This document shows positions 1 to 13,564 of a stretch of DNA of 64,000 nucleotides, one piece after another. The DNA comes from an uncultured Oscillospiraceae bacterium. GTDB lineage: Bacteria; Bacillota; Clostridia; Oscillospirales; Oscillospiraceae. The notes below the pieces were generated by a model. That model ran no database searches. It was not told the origin of the DNA and was given only the letters and a program-made list of their open reading frames with translations. Position 1 is the first letter of the stretch. Each line of letters opens with the position of its first letter. The stretch spans positions 1-64,000 of the forward strand of contig CANPVS010000009.1 in assembly GCA_947581795.1 (NCBI GenBank), written 5' to 3'. The position numbers and the translations under genes are program-made.

Positions 1-1334
1 GGCTCGTCCCACACGTACAGATGGGCCTGCTGGCAGAGGCTGCGGGCGATGAGCACCTTTTTCTTCTGCCCGGCGGAGTAGTCGCCCATGTCCTTATCGA
101 ACTGCTCCCGGTCAAAGTCCAGCTTCCGCAGGATCGCCCGGAACAGGTCCCCGTCGACGCCGCACCGGTCAGCGTAGTCCGCCAATCGCCCGGCCAGGCT
201 TGCCGTGTCCTGGGGCACGTAGGATATGCGCAGTCCCTCGCCCCGCTCCAGCACGCCGGTATAGGGGACATCCTCCCCGCAGATGAGCTTCAGGAGACTG
301 GACTTGCCCGCGCCGTTGCGGCCGATAAGGGCGATCCGGTCCCCCCGCTCCACGGTGAACGTGACGGGCGGGCACACCGGTCCCCTGCCATAGTCCACCG
401 TGAGGTCCCGCAGCAGCGCCAGCCGGGGGCTGTGCCACGTTAGCGGCGTCAACTTCAGGTCCTCGGCGCTCTCGATGTTTTTCAGCAGTTTCGACTTCTC
501 CTCCACCGCCCGCTGCTGCCGGGCCTCGATGGCCTTGGACCGCTGCATCATCCGGGCGGCCTTGTGCCCGATGGCGCCCCGGTCGCAGGGGCCGTTGCCG
601 ATCTTGGTGGCCTCGACCCGGTCCGACCAGTCCGCCTTCTCCCGGGCGGTGGTCTTCAGGCGCTTGATCTCCTTTTTCAGCCGGTCGTTCTGCTCGGTCT
701 CGAACCGGTCCTGGTTCTGTTTGTTCTCCCACCAGGTGGAGAAATCGCCCCGGCACACTTGGATATCCGTCCGGTTGATGGACAGGATATGGTCCACGCA
801 CCCGTCCAGGAAAGCCCGGTCGTGGCTGACCAGGATGAAGCCCTTTTTCCGCCGCAGATAGCCGCTCACCAGTTCCCGGCCCCGCATGTCCAGGTGGTTG
901 GTGGGCTCGTCGATGAGCAGAAAGGCGTTCTCCCGCAGGAACATGGCCGCCAGCAGCGCTTTGGTGCGCTCCCCGTTGGACAATGTGGAGAACGGGCGGT
1001 ACAAAACGCCCTCCTCCACGTCCAGGGCCGCCAGCTCCCGCCGCAGCTTCCACGCCGGCGCGTCCGGGCACACCGCCTCCAACACGTCGGCGGTGTTCCC
1101 GTCCGGGTCCTGAACGGGATAGGGAAAATACTCGAATTCCACCGGGGCCGTGATGGTCCCCTGGTACTCGTACCGGCCCATGAGCAGCTGCAGAAAGGTG
1201 GTCTTGCCCCGGCCGTTGCGGCCGGTGAAGCCCAGGCGCCAGTTGGTGTCCAGCTGAAAGCTCACGTGCCGGAAGATGTAGTCATAGCCCCCGCCGTAGG
1301 CGAAGGACAGGTCGGAAACGTCTATCAATGCCAT
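1..1334 (-). CDS. ABC-F family ATP-binding protein (antibiotic-resistance/ribosome-protection type, Lsa/Vga-like), 3' end outside window
   Basis: Minus-strand frame from ATG at 1334 reads MALIDVSDLSFAYGGGYDYIFRHVSFQLDTNWRLGFTGRNGRGKTTFLQLLMG...LSNGERTKALLAAMFL...LLIDEPTNHLDMRG...LIGRNGAGKSSLLKLICG...YSAGQKKKVLIARSL. Two ABC cassettes and no TMDs. Not in the ORF track because no stop lies inside the window; the listed 169..1071 ORF is an off-frame shadow. Confidence 0.88.
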   Translation of the reverse strand, partial: MALIDVSDLSFAYGGGYDYIFRHVSFQLDTNWRLGFTGRNGRGKTTFLQLLMGRYEYQGTITAPVEFEYFPYPVQDPDGNTADVLEAVCPDAPAWKLRRELAALDVEEGVLYRPFSTLSNGERTKALLAAMFLRENAFLLIDEPTNHLDMRGRELVSGYLRRKKGFILVSHDRAFLDGCVDHILSINRTDIQVCRGDFSTWWENKQNQDRFETEQNDRLKKEIKRLKTTAREKADWSDRVEATKIGNGPCDRGAIGHKAARMMQRSKAIEARQQRAVEEKSKLLKNIESAEDLKLTPLTWHSPRLALLRDLTVDYGRGPVCPPVTFTVERGDRIALIGRNGAGKSSLLKLICGEDVPYTGVLERGEGLRISYVPQDTASLAGRLADYADRCGVDGDLFRAILRKLDFDREQFDKDMGDYSAGQKKKVLIARSLCQQAHLYVWDE

Positions 1335-1356
1335 AAAGTCATGCCCTCCTAAATGT

Positions 1357-1394
1357 AAAAATATCGGCCGCGGGAGAACGCTCCCACAGCCGAC
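1357..1394 (-). terminator. Intrinsic terminator in the ABC-F leader (attenuator)
   Basis: Minus strand TCGGCTGTGGGAGCGTTCTCCCGCGGCCGATATTTTTA: GC-rich stem followed by a U-tract, just upstream of the SD/ATG. Confidence 0.7.
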
Positions 1395-1518
1395 GGAGGG
1401 CATAGTCATCGCCTATGCCGCTTATATCGGATGAAAAGAATGCCGCTCCCCGCAGGACCGGCATGACGAAACGGCGGCTTTCGCCGCCGGGCCTATGGTG
1501 AGCCCGTCATGCCAAATG

Positions 1519-1539
1519 TCAGCAGGCAGCGTTGATCAT
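1519..1539 (-). CDS. Leader peptide MINAAC upstream of ABC-F gene
   Basis: GAGGTGAAAAG-ATG ATC AAC GCT GCC TGC TGA on minus strand; downstream of a TTGCGT-N17-TATACT promoter (1572-1600) and upstream of hairpins. Confidence 0.6.
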   Translation of the reverse strand: MINAAC

Positions 1540-1571
1540 CTTTTCACCTCAAATCATTATCAGATGAGCAG

Positions 1572-1600
1572 AGTATAGCACGTCTCAGCCCAAAACGCAA
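1572..1600 (-). promoter_or_regulatory. Predicted sigmaA promoter for ABC-F leader
   Basis: Minus strand TTGCGT (1595-1600), 17-nt spacer, TATACT (1572-1577). Confidence 0.6.
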
Positions 1601-1602
1601 CA

Positions 1603-1628
1603 CCGCCGCGGAGGGTTCTCCGCGGCGG
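1603..1628 (-). terminator. Terminator after clpB
   Basis: CCGCCGCGGAG-AACC-CTCCGCGGCGG hairpin just after the clpB stop. Confidence 0.55.
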
Positions 1629-1638
1629 GCCGTTATTT

Positions 1639-4233
<2,595 letters not shown>

Positions 4234-4409
4234 GACAGGTCACTTCCTTATTGATAATTCTTTATGTGGTGTAAGGGCGGCCTCGCCCGACAGTATCCCT
4301 GCGCTAAGGCTCGCTACGCTCGTCAACCGCGTCCGGGACACTGCCGGTTCTCGCCGCCCGTCGGGTGGGAGCGCCATGGCACCACGCAGGTTAGCGCAGT
4401 TTTTGCTCC

Positions 4410-5060
4410 TTACAAAATCACATTCCCCGCCCGGAGCCAGTCGAGGTATTCCGCCTCCACGTCCCGGGGGGCCATGTTACCGGCCAGGTATCCCTTCATG
4501 AGCCGGTCAAAAAGCCGCACATAGGCGCTGATGGCCGCGGCCACGTCGGCGGTGGCGTAATCCCGCCGGCCGGCAAGCTCCAGAGAACGGGTGAAACGGC
4601 CGGGGTACAGGGCGTACTCCACCGGCGTGGCGTGATAGGCCGCCACCAGTTCGTCCTCCACCTCTTTCCACAGCCGGAAGAAGCCGCCCATGGCGTCCAG
4701 AAGCTCCTGGGACTGGGTGCGGAACACCACCGCCAGCTCCCCCATGGCGCCCTCCCGGTCCCGGTACAGTTCCACAGAGTACTTCACCGTGGGCCGGTAG
4801 CGGTACTGCAAACTGGACTTCATGCTCATAGTGGTGGCGTTGGGGGCCACGAAGGGCACCAGATCCGAGTCCGCGCCCAATATCTCCCCGATCTGGCGGA
4901 AGATGTCCTGGACCCGGCGCTCCGGCGTCACCATATCCGTGTACTCGGCCAATATCTGGTTCACCAAGGCAGAGCGGTTGGTGCCCATCCGGTGGGCCAG
5001 GGCGTCCACCGCCCGGACCACGTCGTCCGAGAGCATCAGGCTGTACAGGGTCTTTTTCAT
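4410..5060 (-). CDS. Ribbon-helix-helix-like N-terminal domain hypothetical protein
   Basis: MKKTLYSLMLSDDVVRAVDALAHRMGTNRSALVNQILAEYTDMVTPE..., RHH-like start; ATG at 5060 follows GAGGTGAGAGAT. Confidence 0.6.
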   Translation of the reverse strand: MKKTLYSLMLSDDVVRAVDALAHRMGTNRSALVNQILAEYTDMVTPERRVQDIFRQIGEILGADSDLVPFVAPNATTMSMKSSLQYRYRPTVKYSVELYRDREGAMGELAVVFRTQSQELLDAMGGFFRLWKEVEDELVAAYHATPVEYALYPGRFTRSLELAGRRDYATADVAAAISAYVRLFDRLMKGYLAGNMAPRDVEAEYLDWLRAGNVIL

Positions 5061-5328
5061 ATCTCTCACCTCGGAAAATATTTTACCGCGTCTCATTAAA
5101 TTTGTCAAGTGATTTATATAAAAATTCCGCACATATTTTTAGTTTTTCCCGCAAAAAGCCGCCCTATCCCATGAGGGACAGGGCGGCGCATATCGCAGAA
5201 TAATAAAACGGGAGCGAAGCCCGGTCAGGGCGAGCCGCGCGGCATTCCCGCGCGTGAAGTCAAAAGCCGTTGTACGACAGGCTTTTGACTTCCTGCCGGC
5301 GGGATCCATTCTCGCCGAGCAGTTTTAA

Positions 5329-6444
5329 TCAGCTTGTTATCACGTAGGAGTCCCCCACCTCGGGGACGATGCCAATGAAGGGCACGAACCGCACGTCACC
5401 CTCGCCGGCGTTCATCTTGTCCAGGGCCAGCTCCATGTCATTGGCCAATATGGACGGGTCGGTGGGGCAGTACAGCCGGGCGAACAGCCGCCAGAAGATG
5501 CCGATGTCCTGGCCGGTCTGACTGCCCAGCCCCTGGCGCAGGGAGGTGCCGTTCAGCCGCACGGACACCGCCGTACCCGTCCCCTCCAGAGCCAGGGCCA
5601 CCCGCCGGCCCATCTGGCACACGGCCACCACCGGGTCGGGGCTGGTGCGCAGCTGGGTGGTATAGGTGAAACCCGTCTCCGAGTCGGTGGTGGGATGCTC
5701 CAGGTCCGCCAGGATGATCTCGTCAAAGCCCATACCGGCCAGCTCCTCGGCCAGGTCCGTGATGTAGGTGCGGACAGTCTGGTTATAGGGGTCCACCCAG
5801 CTCCGGCCGTCCCCGTCCTGATAGGACATGCCGTCCTTCACCAGGGCAACGGTCCAGTTCCGCTGGGCCAGCAGGGCGTCGGTGAAGCAGCTGATCTGGG
5901 CCACGGCGGACTTGCCCGCGTCGTGCAGGGCCGCGACGGCCGCCGACACGTCCGTGACGCCGGAGGTGCCGTAGGACACGGCGGTGGCCGCGGCGGAGGG
6001 CCAGGCCAGCCGCCCGCTTGCGTCCTTCAGCTGCAGAACCGCGGCGTTATAGTCCCCCGTGACCACGGAGTTCACCGCCGCCTCCAGACCGCCGCCGGTC
6101 ACCTCGGCGATGGGTATGAACCGGCCCTGGATGGGCTTTAAGTCCTCCCAGCCGCCCAAGTCCACGTCCTCAAAGTCCGGGTCCTCCCAGATGACCTGCA
6201 CGTCCACCGGCTCAAAGGTGGGGTCCGGCTGGACCACCGCGGGGTCCTCCTGGGGGGCTTCCTCTTTCCTGCCGAAGGGCAGCTCCAAATGCGCCCCCTC
6301 GTCGTCGTACACCGCGTACTGCTGCAAAAAGTAGAACAGCGACACGGCCCCGATGAGAAGGAACGCGAACACGAACAGGAATATGTTCAGAGGCACCTTG
6401 AATTTCCGGCGGCCCCTGTATATGTCCTTGGGACGGTAGGGCAT
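5329..6444 (-). CDS. Membrane-anchored putative glycoside hydrolase (DUF4015/GHL13-like)
   Basis: N-terminal TM helix; YNQTVRTYITDLAEELAGMGFDEIILADLEHP TIM-barrel-like motif. Confidence 0.6.
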   Translation of the reverse strand: MPYRPKDIYRGRRKFKVPLNIFLFVFAFLLIGAVSLFYFLQQYAVYDDEGAHLELPFGRKEEAPQEDPAVVQPDPTFEPVDVQVIWEDPDFEDVDLGGWEDLKPIQGRFIPIAEVTGGGLEAAVNSVVTGDYNAAVLQLKDASGRLAWPSAAATAVSYGTSGVTDVSAAVAALHDAGKSAVAQISCFTDALLAQRNWTVALVKDGMSYQDGDGRSWVDPYNQTVRTYITDLAEELAGMGFDEIILADLEHPTTDSETGFTYTTQLRTSPDPVVAVCQMGRRVALALEGTGTAVSVRLNGTSLRQGLGSQTGQDIGIFWRLFARLYCPTDPSILANDMELALDKMNAGEGDVRFVPFIGIVPEVGDSYVITS

Positions 6445-6879
6445 TTATTTCTCCATATCGCGTATCTGGCCGATACGCCGGATGTGGCTCTCCCCGTTGG
6501 AAAAGCCCGTGTCCAGATAGGTGTCCACGATGCGCTTGGCAAGCTCGGAGCCCACCACGCGCCCGCCCAGGCACAGGACGTTGGCGTCGTTGTGCTGGCG
6601 GCTCATCTCCGCGGAGAAGCAGTCCCCGCACAGGGCCGCCCGGATGCCGGGTATCTTGTTGGCGGCGATGGACATGCCGATGCCCGTGCCGCAGACCAGG
6701 ATGCCCCGCTCATAAGTTCCGTCCGCTATGGCCCGGCAGAGCTTATCGGCGTAGAGGGGGTAGTCCACCGGCTCGCCGCCGCAGCCCAGGTCCTGGACGG
6801 GGACGCCCCGCTCGTTCAGATGGTCGATGATGATACCTTTCAGGGCATAGCCCGCGTGGTCCGACGCAATAGCGATCAT
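6445..6879 (-). CDS. rpiB: Ribose-5-phosphate isomerase B
   Basis: MIAIASDHAGYALKGIIIDHLNERGV...GILVCGTGIGMSIAANK... Confidence 0.95.
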   Translation of the reverse strand: MIAIASDHAGYALKGIIIDHLNERGVPVQDLGCGGEPVDYPLYADKLCRAIADGTYERGILVCGTGIGMSIAANKIPGIRAALCGDCFSAEMSRQHNDANVLCLGGRVVGSELAKRIVDTYLDTGFSNGESHIRRIGQIRDMEK

Positions 6880-6894
6880 GATAACGCTCTCCTT

Positions 6895-7713
6895 TTAAAG
6901 TGGGATGAATTCCGGTTTCCGCTGGGCGAACACGGTCAAATACTGAAAGCCGCACGCCTTCAGGACCTCCTGGCCCTGGTCCACGCACTTGGCCGCGTCC
7001 TGGGGCTTGTGGGCGTCGGAGCCCACGGTGACGATCTCGCCGCCCAGGGACTTATAGAGCTTCAGTATCTCCTCCGAGGGGAAGGGGCCCACCCCGTCCC
7101 GGATGCCGGAGCAGTTGATCTCGATGCCCCTGCCGTTTTGGATGAGGGTCTTCAGGAGGCGCTCCACTCTGTCCCCGTGCTCCCGGAGGGTCAGGCCCGT
7201 GTCCACCCCCTGCCAGGAGGCGTAGCGCCGGAAGTAGCCGATGTGGGCCATCACGTCAAAGTAGTTCAGGTCCGCCACCCGCTGCAAGTCCCGCAGGTAG
7301 ATGTCTATGAGCTTCCGGCGGAAGGCCGGGTCCCGGTAGTCCTGGAAATAGTAGTCCCCGTGCTCCCGGGAGATGTGATAGGACCCCAGGATGAAGTCCA
7401 GCCCTGGCGGGGTGGACAGCTCCTCGGCCAGCTCCGGGTGGAAGATGAGCTCGGCCAGCTCCATCCCCTTGCGCAGATGGAGGTCCCTGGGGATGCGGTC
7501 CTTCACCGTCTCATAGGCCTCCCGCTCCCGCTCTGCCACGGTGCGGCAGGCCGGGTTGAGCTCCAGCGTATGCCAGTCCACCGTGTCGCAGTGGTCCGTG
7601 ATGCAAAGGTACCGGACCCCCGCGGCGTACTCCGCCATGACCATGTCATAGTAGGGCGCGCTGCTGTCCTGGGATATATTCGTATGGCAATGGAAATCCA
7701 CTAAAACGGCCAT
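6895..7713 (-). CDS. PHP-family histidinol-phosphatase-like
   Basis: MAVLVDFHCHTNISQDSSAP...YLCITDHCDTVDW...VGSDAHKPQD. Confidence 0.85.
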   Translation of the reverse strand: MAVLVDFHCHTNISQDSSAPYYDMVMAEYAAGVRYLCITDHCDTVDWHTLELNPACRTVAEREREAYETVKDRIPRDLHLRKGMELAELIFHPELAEELSTPPGLDFILGSYHISREHGDYYFQDYRDPAFRRKLIDIYLRDLQRVADLNYFDVMAHIGYFRRYASWQGVDTGLTLREHGDRVERLLKTLIQNGRGIEINCSGIRDGVGPFPSEEILKLYKSLGGEIVTVGSDAHKPQDAAKCVDQGQEVLKACGFQYLTVFAQRKPEFIPL

Positions 7714-9569
7714 GTGTCTGCAAACCACCTTAAGAAGATACGGCAGTACTCCGTGCTGACCTCGGTGCCGGCCAGGACGGGATAGAACATGCCGAAGAGC
7801 ACGACCGAGACGGCCGTGAAGCCCCCCACCGAGGTCTTCCAGCTGGCGTCCCAGCGGCGCAGGTCCGCGAAAATGTAGCCGATGGCCAGCACCAGGAACA
7901 CCCCGCAGGGGAAGTAGTGATAGGCGAAGGTGAGCCGGCTCACCAGCACCCAGGGCAGCAGATTGGCAAGATACCCGACGAGGATGAACAGGGCGTTCTT
8001 GTCCCGCTCCCGGACGGCCAGCCAGCCCATGCCCACCATGGCGGCCAGACCACCCCAGGCGACCATGGGGTTATTGAACGCGCCGAAGCGGATGGTGGTG
8101 CCGGCGCCGGGGTTATCCATATAGTACAGGATGGGCCGCACGTCGAACAGCCACTGGTACCATTTGGAGGCATAGGGGTGGGTGGCCACCAAGTCGGAGT
8201 GGTAGTCCCACATATAGGTCTGGTTGTCCAGCACCACCTGCAGGTACTGGGGCGAGAACCACCGGAAGGGTCCGTCCGCCCCCTGGCTGGGGCCGTAGGC
8301 CCAGTAGCTGCAATAATAAACGGTGCAGGGAACCAGCACGAAGAAGATGAGACACCAGCCCACGTTCTGGAGAAACTCCCACTTGACCGCCTTCTTCTCC
8401 TTCACGAAACGGCTGATCCAGTAGGCCAGCCACAGCACGCCGAGACCAGCCCCCGCATAGACGCCGGTCCACTTGCTGGCCGCGCCGAAGCCGAAACTGA
8501 GTCCCGCGAGGCCCAGCCACAGCAGCCGCTTTTTCTCTTTATCCGGCGGCTCTGTGAGCCACATGTACATAAAGAGGTACATGAGGATGGTGAAGAACAC
8601 CCCGTAGGAGTCGATGGTGGCCAGCCGCGTCTGGACAAAGTGCATGAAGTCGAAGGCGAACACCGTGCTCCCGGCCAGGGCCACGGAGAGATAGCCGAAC
8701 ATGCGCTTCAATAGCAGGTACAAAAACGGCAGCATCAGCACGCCGAACAGCGTGCCCATGAACCGCCAGCCGAAGGGCGTCATGCCGAACAGCCGGATGC
8801 CCAGGGAGATGATCATCTTTCCCATGGGCGGGTGGGTGATCTCGTAGGGCCAGCGCTCCTGGATGTGCTCCAGGGCCGTGCGGGGGAAGTATATCTCGTC
8901 GAAATAGGTGCCGTTTTTATAGCTGTAGGCGTCGGGGATCACGTCCTGCTCGTCCAGAAGCATCTCGCAGCCCGGGGCGGCGGTGATCTCCGACGCGTCT
9001 ATCAAAAGCCCGTCCTCGCCGTAGACGGCCACCTCTCCCAGGTACTCCTCACCGCCGGAGACGATGCGGATATACCGGCACTCGCCCCGGTTCCCGTTGA
9101 GGATGGCATCGTTCCAGCGGAACAACTGGGTGTACTGCTGGGTCATGCCCGAGGTGCCGTTGGCCTGTATCTGGTCGGTCCAGGTCTCCCCGTCCATAGA
9201 AAGCTGCAGCTCATAGTCCGCCGTGCACAGGCCGGACCAGTAGCGGATGCCGCTGATCACCTGAGGATGGGCCAGCTCCAGCTGGGCGTAGGTATTGCCC
9301 TGCTGGAAGTGGAGGTAAGTCTGGGGCGCCTTGGTGGAGCCCAGGCCCACGAAGGCAACCACGGCGTAGACCGCCGTCAGCGCGCCCACCGCCAGCCAGT
9401 CCTTTTTCTTCATGGACCGGTCTGGCTCGGGACGCGTTTCCCCCGCCGCCGGGACCGGGGCGTTTTTCCGATGGATATCCGCCCAGCGCCAGCACCAGAG
9501 CAATATCCCTAAGGCCACCGCCAGGGGGAAGATGATCGTCAGATGGGATGTGATCTCGCTCAAGGTCAT
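7701..9569 (-). CDS. PMT/GT39-family protein mannosyltransferase-like membrane protein with discoidin-like insert
   Basis: EITHPPMGKMIISLGIRLFGMTPFGWRFMGTLFG, multiple TM segments; likely start MTLSEITSH. Confidence 0.8.
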   Translation of the reverse strand: MTLSEITSHLTIIFPLAVALGILLWCWRWADIHRKNAPVPAAGETRPEPDRSMKKKDWLAVGALTAVYAVVAFVGLGSTKAPQTYLHFQQGNTYAQLELAHPQVISGIRYWSGLCTADYELQLSMDGETWTDQIQANGTSGMTQQYTQLFRWNDAILNGNRGECRYIRIVSGGEEYLGEVAVYGEDGLLIDASEITAAPGCEMLLDEQDVIPDAYSYKNGTYFDEIYFPRTALEHIQERWPYEITHPPMGKMIISLGIRLFGMTPFGWRFMGTLFGVLMLPFLYLLLKRMFGYLSVALAGSTVFAFDFMHFVQTRLATIDSYGVFFTILMYLFMYMWLTEPPDKEKKRLLWLGLAGLSFGFGAASKWTGVYAGAGLGVLWLAYWISRFVKEKKAVKWEFLQNVGWCLIFFVLVPCTVYYCSYWAYGPSQGADGPFRWFSPQYLQVVLDNQTYMWDYHSDLVATHPYASKWYQWLFDVRPILYYMDNPGAGTTIRFGAFNNPMVAWGGLAAMVGMGWLAVRERDKNALFILVGYLANLLPWVLVSRLTFAYHYFPCGVFLVLAIGYIFADLRRWDASWKTSVGGFTAVSVVLFGMFYPVLAGTEVSTEYCRIFLRWFADTWPF

Positions 9570-9680
9570 ATATCGGGATTCCTTTTCCGAAAGTCCGCAT
9601 AAGTAAATAATCGTAGTTATTATATACCAAAACCGGGGACACTTCAATGTCCCCGGTAAAGATTAAGAGAATGTTCGTTT

Positions 9681-10805
9681 TTAAAACCGCTTTTTCCGCT
9701 TGCCGCCCGTCTTCTCCCCCGCCAGGTCCGCGAACTCCTGCAGAAGCTCCTTCTGCCGGTGGCTCATGTTCTTGGGCGTGGTCAGGTCTACGGTCACGAA
9801 CTGGTCGCCCTTGAGGCCGGTGCGCACGTTGGGCACGCCCTTGCCCCGCAGGCGGAACACCAAGCCGGTCTGGGTCCCCTCGGGTATGTTCAGGCTCACC
9901 TGGCCGTCCAGGGTGGGCACCTGGATCTCCGTGCCCAGAGCCGCCTGGACGAAGCTGACGGCGGCGGTGGTGTAGAGGTTGGTGCCCTCCCGCTGGAAGG
10001 TGGGACTGGGCCGCACCTGCACCGTCACCAGCAGGTCTCCGGCGGGGCCGCCGTTGGCCCCGGCGTTGCCCTGGCCCCGGAGGGAGACGGTCTCCCCGTC
10101 GTCGATGCCCGCGGGGATGGACACGTTCAGCTTCCGCTGGGCCCGGATGGAGCCCGCGCCCCGGCACTTGGAGCAGGGGGAGTGGATGATCCGGCCGGAA
10201 CCGCCGCACTTGGGGCAGGGCCCGGTGGACTGCATCATGCCGAAGGGGGTGCGCTGCTGGCGCATGACCGTGCCGCTGCCCCGGCAGTCGGGGCATATCT
10301 CCGGCGTGGTGCCGGGGGCGCAGCCGGTGCCCTTGCAGTCCGGGCACTGGTCCACCTTGGTGATGTTGATGTCCTTCTTGCAGCCGAAGGCCGCCTCCTC
10401 AAAGGAGATGGTCAGCCGCACACGCAGGCTCTCGCCCCGGCGGGGGCCGGTGCGGTTCTGCTGCCGGGCGCCGCCGAAGCCGCCAAACCCTCCGAAGCCG
10501 CCGAAGATGTCCCCGAAGATATCCCCCAGGTCCCCGAAGTCCCCGGTGAAGCCGCCGGCGTTGGCGGCAAAGTTGGGGTCTACCCCGGCAAAGCCGAACT
10601 GGTCGTACTTGGACCGCTTCTCCGGGTCCGACAGCACGGCGTAGGCCTCGTTGGCCTCCTTGAAGCGGGCCTCCGCGTCCTTGTCTCCCGGATGGAGATC
10701 CGGGTGGTTTTCCTTGGCGGCCTTGCGGTATGCTTTTTTGATCTCCTCGTCCGTGGCGCCCTTTTTGAGCCCCAGGACCTCATAGTAATCCCGTTTGTCT
10801 GCCAT
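9681..10805 (-). CDS. dnaJ: Chaperone DnaJ
   Basis: MADKRDYYEVLGLKKGATDEEIKKAYRK..., G/F region and four CxxCxGxG zinc motifs. Confidence 0.97.
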   Translation of the reverse strand: MADKRDYYEVLGLKKGATDEEIKKAYRKAAKENHPDLHPGDKDAEARFKEANEAYAVLSDPEKRSKYDQFGFAGVDPNFAANAGGFTGDFGDLGDIFGDIFGGFGGFGGFGGARQQNRTGPRRGESLRVRLTISFEEAAFGCKKDINITKVDQCPDCKGTGCAPGTTPEICPDCRGSGTVMRQQRTPFGMMQSTGPCPKCGGSGRIIHSPCSKCRGAGSIRAQRKLNVSIPAGIDDGETVSLRGQGNAGANGGPAGDLLVTVQVRPSPTFQREGTNLYTTAAVSFVQAALGTEIQVPTLDGQVSLNIPEGTQTGLVFRLRGKGVPNVRTGLKGDQFVTVDLTTPKNMSHRQKELLQEFADLAGEKTGGKRKKRF

Positions 10806-10940
10806 TTATATCACTTACCTCTTAGGCCCCCTTGTGTCGTCGATGCACGCCAGCCAGGTCTCCCTTTGCCGCAAAGCGGCAAAGCTCGAATGGCGGCGGC
10901 ATCTCCTCTCCCCAAAAGACTGACAGCCTTTTGGGGACCC

Positions 10941-11044
10941 CTGGGGGCTGTCAGCGCCGCCAGGCGATGACTGAGGGAGAGACAAGACTTAGTATCTCTC
11001 CCTCCGTCCGCCTTCGGCGGCCACCTCCCTCGTCAGAGGGAGGC
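10941..11044 (-). repeat. Palindromic MITE-like element, copy A (between dnaK and dnaJ)
   Basis: CTGGGGGCTGTC...GACTGAGGGAGAGA-spacer-TCTCTCCCTCCGTCCGCCTTCGGCGGCCACCTCCCTCGTCAGAGGGAGGC; same layout as copies at 22.0, 32.3-32.8, 43.6 and 49.3 kb. Confidence 0.85.
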
Positions 11045-11067
11045 ATTTAACGCCTTGGGTCTATCGC

Positions 11068-12927
<1,860 letters not shown>

Positions 12928-13000
12928 TTCAATATTCCTCCTGTATTATAAGTCGTAAATTATTTTTATCCTGAAGTCCCTTCCGGGACGGGTATGCGCT

Positions 13001-13564
13001 TTAATTGGCTACCTGGACCTTGGCGAAGCGGATCACCTTGTCGCCCAGCATGAAGCCCTTTTCCAGCTCCAGGACGATCTCGCCCTCGCCGTACTTGTCA
13101 TCCTGGATGTGTAGCAGCGCGTCGTGGAGATTGGCGTCGAACTTCTTGCCCACGGTCTCGATCTCCTTTACTCCCAGTCCCTCCAGGATGGACCTGAGCT
13201 GATTGAAGATGCCCTCCACGCCCTTGCGGGTCTCCTCGTCCGTCTCGTGCTGGATGGCGCGGGCCAGGTTGTCGTACACCGGCAGGAACTTCTTCACCGT
13301 GTCCGCCCGGACGTCGGCGTAGATGCTCTCCCGCTCCTTGGCGCTGCGGCGGCGGTAGTTGTCATACTCCGCCAGCATACGAAGGTACTTGTCGTTGGTC
13401 TCGGCCAGGCTGGCCTTCAGCTTGTCGGTCTCGCTGGGCTCCGACTTGGTCTCTTCAGCAGGAGCTGCCGTCTCAGGGGCCTTTTCCGCGGCCTTTTCGG
13501 CCTCTTCCTTCTTCGGCTCCCCAGGCTTCTGGGCGTTATTCTTTTTCTCTTCCTTCTTGCTCAT
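13001..13564 (-). CDS. grpE: Nucleotide exchange factor GrpE
   Basis: MSKKEEKKN...YLRMLAEYDNYRRRSAKERESIYADVRADTVKKFLPVYDNLARA. Confidence 0.95.
   Translation of the reverse strand: MSKKEEKKNNAQKPGEPKKEEAEKAAEKAPETAAPAEETKSEPSETDKLKASLAETNDKYLRMLAEYDNYRRRSAKERESIYADVRADTVKKFLPVYDNLARAIQHETDEETRKGVEGIFNQLRSILEGLGVKEIETVGKKFDANLHDALLHIQDDKYGEGEIVLELEKGFMLGDKVIRFAKVQVAN

Noticed and set aside
169-1071. 300-aa minus-strand ORF
   Set aside because: Off-frame relative to the real ABC-F frame that runs off the window start.
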